From Lachnospiraceae bacterium (GTDB lineage Bacteria; Bacillota; Clostridia; Lachnospirales; Lachnospiraceae): a DNA stretch of 33,601 bases. The notes under the pieces were generated by a model. It ran no database searches and was not told the DNA's origin. It was given only the letters and a program-made list of their open reading frames with translations. Positions 7,256-15,300 of this stretch are shown here, one piece after another (the first letter of the stretch is position 1; each line of letters begins with the position of its first letter). The position numbers and the translations under genes are program-made. The stretch spans positions 1 to 33,601 of the forward strand of contig FZRB01000030.1 in NCBI GenBank assembly GCA_900199595.1, in the 5' to 3' direction.

Positions 7256-8698
7256 ATGGTAAGAAGCAAAGGGTATGTTACGGTCTTTATATCCCTGGTC
7301 CTTGTAATAATGATTGTTGTAGTATTGGTTGTTCTGGAGGTTTGTGACAGAAATCATGCACGTATAAAAATGTCAACTGCGCTTAGTAGTGCTATGTCTT
7401 CAGAACTCGCCAATTATAACAGATATATATACGATCGTTACCATATCCTGTTGCTTGATACCCATAGCTCAGGAGGGAGCGAAGGGGCTATGGAACAAAG
7501 CGTTGAGGATACTTTAAATACAGATCTGACAACGGAATATAAGGTAGAGAGTGTTGAGCTCACCAATAAGGTTTATATAACAGATAACAATTGTAAGGAA
7601 TTTAAAAAACAGATAAAAGAGAATTTTAAATACGAAGCAGCCGAAAACATAGTTGAAAAAATAATGGATAAGGCTGAAGGTAATGATTCGCCTGTTGATG
7701 AAGAAATGGTTGAGGGTATAGATGAGGACATAAAGAGCAGACAGGAAGAGATAGAAATAAGTGAAGAAGAAAGTAAAGATGATAAAAAAAAGAAAAAGAA
7801 ATCAAAGAAGGATGAAGAGGATGTAACGGATCCCAGAGAAACTCTTAAGACCTATACAGATGCAGGTATAGCTTCATTGCTTCTGCCTTCGGATGTGACA
7901 TTTAAGGAGGAAGAACTTGCTTTAGATAAGCTTCCATCCGGAGGGAATAGTAATGATGAGAATATGATGATAGATACAACTTTTTCAGATAAAGACCATA
8001 TGGAAGCTGATGGTTTGAAATCAGGTGGATGGGGGAGTCTGATAACAGACAAAGCCGGAAGTCTGTCATATGCGAATGAGTATTTTAATTCTCTGACAGA
8101 GCATAAATACGATGATACGTGCCTGAATCTGGAAAAAGAATACCTGATTGCCGGGAAATCATCTGATGGAGAAAACTATAAGGCAGTTGTAAATGAGATT
8201 CTCGTCATAAGATTCGGTTTCAACTTTGGCTATATAGTGACGGATACCGCAAAAATGGGTGAATGTGAAGCGCTGGCAGCGGCGCTGACGGTTGAATTTC
8301 CTCCACTTGAGCCAGTGGTGAAGTATCTTCTGGCCGGGTGTTGGTCATACATTGAGAGTGTTGCTGATGTGTATATGCTTCTCAGAAATCACAAAATTCC
8401 ATATATAAAGGATGTTACCTCATGGCGTACTGATTTTGAGAGTCTTGCTCATCTGGAGGAGCTTTCAGAAGAAGCTGATGAAGAACAGGGGCTTGCTTAT
8501 AATGACTATCTGATCATTCTGGCAGGAATGCAGGGCGACAAGCTGGAGCTTAGAATGCTTGATCTGATACAGGAGAATACTAAAAGAAATTCTGACAAAT
8601 CGTTTATGATAAAAAACTGTATAACTTCATTTGGAATCAATACTGATTTTTCATATAAAGGAAGGCATTATTCTTATCACGAGGAAACAGGATACTAA
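7256..8698 (+). CDS. DUF5702-type membrane-anchored Tad-locus protein
   Basis: A 480-aa protein with one N-terminal hydrophobic helix (about residues 8-28) after a short basic segment (MVRSKGYVTVFIS), the pattern of TadE/TadG-like pseudopilins and of the DUF5702 family found in Clostridia pilus loci. The remainder is predicted extracellular. A lysine- and acid-rich low-complexity stretch lies at about residues 140-200. The start is supported by AAGGAG 8 bases before the ATG. It follows the broken flp1 gene and precedes two TadE-like genes, so a role in pilus biogenesis or surface display is likely; its biochemical function is not known. Confidence 0.72.
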   Translation: MVRSKGYVTVFISLVLVIMIVVVLVVLEVCDRNHARIKMSTALSSAMSSELANYNRYIYDRYHILLLDTHSSGGSEGAMEQSVEDTLNTDLTTEYKVESVELTNKVYITDNNCKEFKKQIKENFKYEAAENIVEKIMDKAEGNDSPVDEEMVEGIDEDIKSRQEEIEISEEESKDDKKKKKKSKKDEEDVTDPRETLKTYTDAGIASLLLPSDVTFKEEELALDKLPSGGNSNDENMMIDTTFSDKDHMEADGLKSGGWGSLITDKAGSLSYANEYFNSLTEHKYDDTCLNLEKEYLIAGKSSDGENYKAVVNEILVIRFGFNFGYIVTDTAKMGECEALAAALTVEFPPLEPVVKYLLAGCWSYIESVADVYMLLRNHKIPYIKDVTSWRTDFESLAHLEELSEEADEEQGLAYNDYLIILAGMQGDKLELRMLDLIQENTKRNSDKSFMIKNCITSFGINTDFSYKGRHYSYHEETGY

Positions 8699-8716
8699 AG
8701 CATTTACCTTGAATAG

Positions 8717-8820
8717 ATATGGTCTGTAAAAAAGGTGTTTTCATAACAATACAAAATAACGCATATAAAAACAGACTCTTCGGAAGGGAATTATGAAAAT
8801 ACCTCTTTTACAGACTATAT
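8717..8820. repeat. 30-bp imperfect inverted repeat between DUF5702 and TadE-like genes (MITE-like)
   Basis: Arms 8717-8746 and 8791-8820 match over 30 bases with three differences; in RNA two are G-U pairs, leaving one A-C mismatch. The loop is 44 nt. The arms begin with GTCTGTAAAAAAG-type sequence, similar to the GTCTGT motifs at the IS256 end near 872-891. No clear target duplication is seen. It fits either a small non-autonomous insertion or an intra-operon mRNA hairpin that tunes expression of the downstream gene. Confidence 0.65.
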
Positions 8821-8843
8821 TGAAGGATGCGAGGTGAGACAAG

Positions 8844-9611
8844 ATGAAAATTTCAAATAACAGAGGCACTGTATCTGTGGAGGCGGCTGTTGCCCTGCCT
8901 GTCTTTTTGTTCACAATGCTGTTTTTTATAAATGTTTTTGAGATTTATACAGTGAAGGCAGCTGTATATGAAGGGTGTATTGAAACTGCTGAATATATGG
9001 CGGAATATGCATATCTTGTAGACAGTCTGGGAGAGGAAGGTGTGGATAATTCAGTTACCTGTCTTCCGGTAGCGGCTATCCGTTTTCGGGAATATGTAGA
9101 TGAAGAAAACCTTCTGGATAAATATGTAGTCGGAGGAAAGAACGGCATCAGCTTTCTGGGGTCGTCTTTCCCTGATGAGAAAGGATTTATTGATTTAAGA
9201 GTAAATTATTTTATACATGTAAATATACCTCTTTTGGGGAAAATGAGTCATATGTGTAGCGAACACATAAGACAACGTGCATATCTGGGGTATTCGGGAG
9301 ATGAGGAAGGAACAGATGATGAGGATGATCCTTATGTGTATGTAGCACAGAATGGAATGGTTTACCACACTACAAGAGGCTGTACATATCTTCTTCCGGA
9401 TATTCATAGCAAATCTCTTGATTCGGCAAAAAAAACAGGATACAAGCCATGTAAGTATTGCGGAGACCTGTGTAAGGATAAGGTTTTTATTACACCGGAA
9501 GGTGATGCATATCATTCAGACAGGTATTGTTCACGACTAAGAAGGTCTGTAGAAAGAAAAAGGCTGAGTGAAGTTAATCTTCCACCATGTTCAAAATGTG
9601 GAGGAGAATGA
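8844..9611 (+). CDS. TadE-like pseudopilin with two C-terminal cysteine modules
   Basis: A 255-aa protein. The N-terminus RGTVSVEAAVALPVFLF followed by a hydrophobic helix (to about residue 34) is a classic TadE/TadG pseudopilin start. Residues about 170-255 hold two copies of a small cysteine module: VYHTTRGCTYL...KPCKYCG and AYHSDRYCSRL...PPCSKCGG. The pattern Y-H-x(4)-C-x-x-L ... P-C-x-x-C resembles the metal-binding tails found on some secreted Gram-positive proteins, so each copy probably binds zinc. GAGGTGAG precedes the ATG. The gene is followed after one base by the next TadE-like gene, showing an operon. Confidence 0.75.
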   Translation: MKISNNRGTVSVEAAVALPVFLFTMLFFINVFEIYTVKAAVYEGCIETAEYMAEYAYLVDSLGEEGVDNSVTCLPVAAIRFREYVDEENLLDKYVVGGKNGISFLGSSFPDEKGFIDLRVNYFIHVNIPLLGKMSHMCSEHIRQRAYLGYSGDEEGTDDEDDPYVYVAQNGMVYHTTRGCTYLLPDIHSKSLDSAKKTGYKPCKYCGDLCKDKVFITPEGDAYHSDRYCSRLRRSVERKRLSEVNLPPCSKCGGE

Positions 9612-9612
9612 A

Positions 9613-10008
9613 ATGGATAAGAATAAAGGATATATGACAATTGAGGCGAGCTTTGTAATTCCGATAATTCTTATTGGAATCTTTGTGATACTTATAGGGC
9701 TGATAATAGTATTCGAAAAAAGCACTATTAAAGCAGAAGAAGTAGAAACACTGTATCAAATACCACTGGAGTATATACGAGATGGTAAGGTGGCGGAATA
9801 TCTCGGATTGAAGAACTACGGAAACTGTCTTGAGTATGGAAGTGTTTCTTCAGAAGGATCTTATAAGCATCATAAGGCTGCAGCCAGTGGTGAACTCGTC
9901 TATGTAAAGCCTTTCTTAGTGAATTCCGAAAGAGAGATTGATTTATGTGTTGACAGACTGAGGAGGTGGCAGTTTTATGATGATATTTCAGAGGAATCAG
10001 GGGATTAG
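9613..10008 (+). CDS. TadE-like pseudopilin
   Basis: A 131-aa protein starting MDKNKGYMTIEASFVIPIIL, with the TadE-type TIEASFVIP motif and a hydrophobic helix to about residue 36; the rest is a short predicted extracellular domain with no recognised fold. The start at 9613 is chosen because GGAGGAG lies just upstream (9600-9606) and because the pseudopilin motif begins right after it; a longer in-frame ATG at 9568 would add 15 residues and has no ribosome binding site. It overlaps the next gene by 32 bases. Confidence 0.72.
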   Translation: MDKNKGYMTIEASFVIPIILIGIFVILIGLIIVFEKSTIKAEEVETLYQIPLEYIRDGKVAEYLGLKNYGNCLEYGSVSSEGSYKHHKAAASGELVYVKPFLVNSEREIDLCVDRLRRWQFYDDISEESGD

Positions 10009-11242
10009 CAGTTATGTAGAAATAAGTGATGTAGTTATTCCTGATAATTATGAAGAGAGAATGCTTACACGATGCAGTTTTATAAATATTTTACCCAGTG
10101 AAGTAAGAGAAATAGATGGTAATAAAAGTCTATATGTAAAGGTTGATGGTCTGACTCCGCTTATATCAAGATTTCGCAGGGTGTGTCCTGGTAAAGAAGA
10201 TATAAAGAAACTGATGGATGGGATACATAAATGCATAGATGAACTCAGAGAATATCTGTTAAATCCAAGCGGAATAATAATCGGAATGGATTATATATTT
10301 TATTCAGATAAATCAGATGAATATAAGTTTATTTATGTTCCCGGTAATACATTTGATTTCAGAAATCAGATAAAAAATCTGTTCGAGGATATAATGAGAA
10401 TTTTTGACCATAAGGATGAGGCTGGCGTTAAGTATCTATATGATACGTACAGTCAGTTTTTGAGGGATAATTTTTCCATAGATCTATTTACCAGAATTTC
10501 AAACAACAGGTATTTACTGGAAAAGAAGGATGATGAAAATGAAAAAGAAAATGATATAAGTATTAATCCTCAGTTTGGAGTATCCGAGGATTATTACAAA
10601 GAGGTGGCGGCGCCGGAAGTGGTAAAGGAAGAGTTTTCCATTAATAAAAAGCCTTATATCACTGCTTATACAGTTCTGGCAGCCGCGGCAGTAATACTAA
10701 TGATTATATTTGGACCGAATTCCCTCAAGCTTTCGACCGTAGGATTCCTGGCGGTTTCGATATACACAGTGGCGGACATTAATCGAAAGAAAAATGAAGC
10801 TGAACTTGAGAACACATTTAAGGGAATGGAAAAAATAGAATTAACTGATACAAAACCGAAGAAAGAGGAAGAATGCTATGCAAGCAAATATAAATATCCG
10901 GATGAGGGGACTACAGTTCTGAAACAGAATAATATGAAGGGTGTTTCCAGGCTGATTCCAATAGAGAAATCCGGTGACGGTTACCATGATCAGATTCTTC
11001 TGATAGAGGGGCTTACAAGAATCGGAAGACTGGATTATCAGTGTGATGTGGTTTTGGATAATACTTCGGTAAGCAGAATACACGCTGAGTTTGAGAGACA
11101 TGGAGAAAATGTGACTATAAAGGACCTTGGATCAACTAACGGGACCTATGTCAATGAAAGCAGACTGAACGTGGGTGAATCAGTGATGCTGAATCCGGGA
11201 GATAAGATAGGAATAGCAGATGTTCTTTTTGAATGTGCATAA
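9977..11242 (+). CDS. DUF6382-FHA domain membrane protein
   Basis: A 421-aa protein. Residues 1 to about 190 match the DUF6382 type of N-terminal domain. Two hydrophobic segments lie at about 228-265 (TVLAAAAVILMIIF and STVGFLAVSIYTVA). The C-terminal ~80 residues are an FHA domain: TRIGR, NTSVSRIHAEF and LGSTNGTYVN are the conserved phosphothreonine-binding motifs. FHA domains bind phospho-threonine peptides, so this probably reads serine/threonine kinase signals at the membrane, next to the pilus genes. AGGAGGTGG lies about 8 bases upstream of the ATG. The gene is part of the same tightly spaced operon. Confidence 0.82.
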   Translation: MMIFQRNQGISSYVEISDVVIPDNYEERMLTRCSFINILPSEVREIDGNKSLYVKVDGLTPLISRFRRVCPGKEDIKKLMDGIHKCIDELREYLLNPSGIIIGMDYIFYSDKSDEYKFIYVPGNTFDFRNQIKNLFEDIMRIFDHKDEAGVKYLYDTYSQFLRDNFSIDLFTRISNNRYLLEKKDDENEKENDISINPQFGVSEDYYKEVAAPEVVKEEFSINKKPYITAYTVLAAAAVILMIIFGPNSLKLSTVGFLAVSIYTVADINRKKNEAELENTFKGMEKIELTDTKPKKEEECYASKYKYPDEGTTVLKQNNMKGVSRLIPIEKSGDGYHDQILLIEGLTRIGRLDYQCDVVLDNTSVSRIHAEFERHGENVTIKDLGSTNGTYVNESRLNVGESVMLNPGDKIGIADVLFECA

Positions 11243-11255
11243 GGAGGAAGCAATA

Positions 11256-12338
11256 TTGAAGATTAGTTCCAAATACAGAAAGATATCGGCAGCAATGATT
11301 ATAATGCTTGTTTTATCAGTCTTAAACATGTGTGAACTGAAAACTTCAGCAGGGGAAAAAGAAGATCCTCCGATTCCGGTATTGAATTCCAGAACTATGA
11401 TCAAAGGGATGGTTCTGAAGGAGATACCTTTAAAAGAAAAAATAACAATAATTGATAAAGTGTTTTATGAAAATCTAAAACCAGATACGGCTTATACACT
11501 TCATGGGATTTTAATGGTTAAGAATTCTGATGGGGTATATGAAAAGTATAAAAAGGGAAATGATCTGATAGAGGCATCCTGTTCCTTCAGAACATCTGAT
11601 AATAAAAACGGCTATGAAGAATATGGTGAAGAGTGGATTGAATTTGAGGAAATAGAAATAAGTGATGTTGAAGGCAAAACCTTTGCTGTGTATGAAAATC
11701 TGTATCTGGGTACGGATACAGACGCCGTAAATCAGTATGAGGAATATCCGGATAAAAAGATATTTCCTATAGAGCATAAAAACGAGGAGGATAAACAGCT
11801 TATTCGAGCGGCATATATAAACAGCAGTATTAAAGGACTGAATAACGAATCGAAGGAGCTGAAGATAAATCAGGCAGGTAAAACGGTAATTACAGATACC
11901 ATATCATATGAGAATCTGACTCCGGATATGAGCTACAGAATAGTCGGGAAACTGTTTGATTCAAAAACAGGAAAAAGACTTGCATATGATTATGCGTCCG
12001 GAGACGAAGAAAAAGTATTTGTGGCACGAAAGGCAAGTGGCTGTGTAGAAGTCAGTTATGAAATAAAGACAGAGGACAGTATCAGTATTTCAATAGAAGA
12101 ATCCCTGTTCAATGCCGAGGGAAGCCTGATAGCCAGGAATAATTCTGAAAAGGATGGAAACAATATTATTCATCTAATAAAAGAAACAAAACAGGAAATA
12201 ACAGAAGAAAAAAAGAAAGAAGAAATATCGGAGAAAATAGATATAGAAACAAAAGAAGATGAACCGGAGAAACATTTTTGGGATTATCTGATTAAAAAAA
12301 TTAATGTTTTTTTACTGGAGAAAGGAAAACAAAAATGA
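11256..12338 (+). CDS. Secreted VaFE-repeat protein without sorting signal
   Basis: A 360-aa exported protein from a TTG at 11256, chosen because AAGGAGG lies 8 bases upstream; the in-frame ATG at 11220 lies inside the previous gene and lacks a binding site. The start gives a signal peptide, KISSKYRKISAAMIIMLVLS, cleaved after about residue 33. Two VaFE-type beta repeats follow: one ending in KTFAVYENLYLGT, the other starting ITDTISYENLTPDMSY. The C-terminus is charged and ends without an LPxTG-like motif, so it is probably not wall-anchored by sortase. Its stop overlaps the next gene's start (ATGA). Likely a surface or pilus-associated partner of the large protein downstream. Confidence 0.72.
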   Translation: MKISSKYRKISAAMIIMLVLSVLNMCELKTSAGEKEDPPIPVLNSRTMIKGMVLKEIPLKEKITIIDKVFYENLKPDTAYTLHGILMVKNSDGVYEKYKKGNDLIEASCSFRTSDNKNGYEEYGEEWIEFEEIEISDVEGKTFAVYENLYLGTDTDAVNQYEEYPDKKIFPIEHKNEEDKQLIRAAYINSSIKGLNNESKELKINQAGKTVITDTISYENLTPDMSYRIVGKLFDSKTGKRLAYDYASGDEEKVFVARKASGCVEVSYEIKTEDSISISIEESLFNAEGSLIARNNSEKDGNNIIHLIKETKQEITEEKKKEEISEKIDIETKEDEPEKHFWDYLIKKINVFLLEKGKQK

Positions 12339-15300
12339 AAAAAACCAAGAGAATAATGGCTGTTATATTATCAGCTGTTTTAATCATACAAATGGCTTCG
12401 TCATATTCATTAATGAGTTATGCGGATCAGGAGACAAATGATAAAAGGGAGGAACCTATTACTGATATTATACATGAAAATGAAGAGACTACAGAAAGAT
12501 TTACAGAATATGTGACAGAAGAGACGACAGAAAATGAAATAGAAAGCGGTAAATACAAAGAAACCATAACAGAAGAAATTGTACAGGATGGTGAAGTGTC
12601 TACTGAACAGATCACTGAAGAAGATAACTCAGAGAATGCAGAGACAGACAAAAGTGCTGATAGTACGGAGGCTGATCTGATCCAGAAGGATGACACTGAA
12701 AATAATTCTGATTTGAAAGATGTTGAGAAAAAGGAAGAGGAAAAATCTTTAAGCGATAAGGCTGATAAAAAGACAAAAAAGAAATCCAAAGCTGATAAAA
12801 AAGAAATCCAGCCGACCTTTGATAAATTATACGGTGATGTTTCTGTAGATGGGATTGATTTTTCATCATGTGAGCTTCTTGTTGCAACTAAGGATGTGGG
12901 TGTCTTTACAGCAGATACAGAGGTAGTATCTGAATATAATGGAATATATCTTACCAGATATGAAGATGCAGAACAAACGAAGTCAGCGTATACATATTAT
13001 TTTACAAGAGCTGATTTTGTAGAGGTCAACTCTGTTATCAGAGCAGCTGAAGATCATGGTGAGGCTGATCTGTCTGATATAAATAATGGTGATGACGCTA
13101 TCTCCAATATAACCAGTGCCCCGGCATCGAGCTGGCCGGGGTGCGTTGCTCTTATTGATACAGGTGCTGAAGGAAGTAATGTGGTTAGCAGTATATCTAT
13201 TATTGGCGAATCAGTGGCAGATGACAATGGACACGGAAGTCGAATGCTGAAGGCTATGACAGAAGCGAATCCTGATGTGAAGATATTATCAATAAAGGCT
13301 TTGGACTCAAATGCAGTCGGAACAATATCGGACGTTTATGCGGCTATAGAGTATGCTGTCAGAGCGGATGTTTCAGTGATAAATCTATCCATGTGTTCAG
13401 TAGCCACAGCTGAAAGTGATGTACTGAATCAGGCGATTTCAGATGCTGTTTCAAAAGGAATAATAGTTATTGCTTCAGCAGGAAACAATGGCAGGGATGC
13501 AGGTTTTTTTGTTCCGGCTGGCATAAGTGGTGTTATCACAATAGGTGCGTGTGATGCGAACGGAAACAGACTAAGTACGTCAAACTATGGATCTGCAGTT
13601 GATTATTATGTTGTGGCAGAATCGACATCTGATGCCGCAGCACGTTTTTCTGCGTATGCGATAAGATATGGCTTGTCTGAGGTTTCTAAAAATGAGAAGG
13701 TTTTTTCTGCCCATAGTATTGAAGAAAAAATTAGCACAAAGGGGGAAACAGATAAAAAGGATGATAACAAACAGACTGAAACTGATGCATCAGAGACGGA
13801 TGAACATCAGAAAGATGAGATTCAACAGACAGAAAAAACCACTCAGGAAGAAAATGAAACAGCAGATAAAGATGATAAGCTGAAAATAGAAGAAAAGATC
13901 TATAAACATAAAGCCTGTACCAGAGATATGCTTAATGAGATATTTTTGATGGCAAGTGCAACACCTCCCGAGGGCAGCGGATTTCCGCATTACATAAGCG
14001 ATGTAACGGTAGTAATAGAACAGACTTCACAGTCCGGAAAAAGCTTCGCCGGATATATGGTTTCAGCTGAAGTACCAAAAACCAGCAGATACTATAATAA
14101 GATAAAGGTAGGTGGTGTAACCTGCTGGTGTTCTGTACACGATAATCGTGAGGGAGGCTGTGCTGATCCGGGACCTGGAAAACATACGATTTCAAAGGTT
14201 AAGTTCGAATATGTATCCTCAAGCAAGGGAGTAGCAACTTATACAGCTGTCAGTAATGTAGACGGACAGGCACACGAATATGGTTATCAGAAGATGGAAC
14301 TTACTATAAAGCTTGAACAGCAGAACTCATACATTTCCATTCAAAAAGTACTTGCCGGAAGTCCTAAGAGTAATGCCGGAAATGTATACTTTGACGTATA
14401 TGACAACAAGAATGCAAGTGGCAGTCCCTTAGGCTATATGAAGACCAGTTCGTCGTCCGGAGTGGCTCATAATGTATATACGGATAAAGATATTTCTACC
14501 TTAACACATAGTACAAGTGATGGACTTAAAGGATCATTAGACCTGCCTCCGGATACTACAGTATATCTCTTTGAGGTTGGACAGGGAGATTCATATAGTA
14601 AAGCGAAGAATAAAGCTCCAAGTGGTTCAAAATATAAAACCGATGCTGCCCATGAAGCCGGTCAGCCCAATGTAACAAAATATGCTATAGACCTCCTGCC
14701 GGATGATTCTAAGTATATAGCCAGATATACGGTAAAAACATCAAGCTCCAAAGGAGGGACAGAGGAAACACTGACTAATCCTATTGAAGAATTCGTATAC
14801 ATATACAAAAAAGATGAATATGGAAATGAATTAAATGCCGATTATCAGATATACGGAACAACTAAAGAAGTTAATCTGAGCAGTAATGACAGGCAGACAC
14901 GCATTGATAAAATCAAAAAAGCTTCAGGCAGCAAGCTTATTACCACACTGTCAGTAAAGGACGGATTTGGTCTGGCAGATGTTTCGTCGTACAAAAGGGA
15001 TCATCTGGATGATGACAGGTATTATTACGCTGTTGAGGTTGAAGGGACAGTGGACAGTACGCATAAAGTTTCGTTGCCATTTAAAGCAGAATCAAGAACC
15101 TATAAACCGGAAAAAGGCGATTACGGATATGCAGTCAATACTGACGTCGAAGGACATTATTACTATAAGGTTGGTATATATAAATATGATGATGAAGGAA
15201 AAAATGTACAGGCAAGCTTTGATATATATTCAACACCGGTAAGTGGGGCTACCAGTGGCGGTACACTAATTAAATCAATAACAACGTCCGGCTCGACGGG

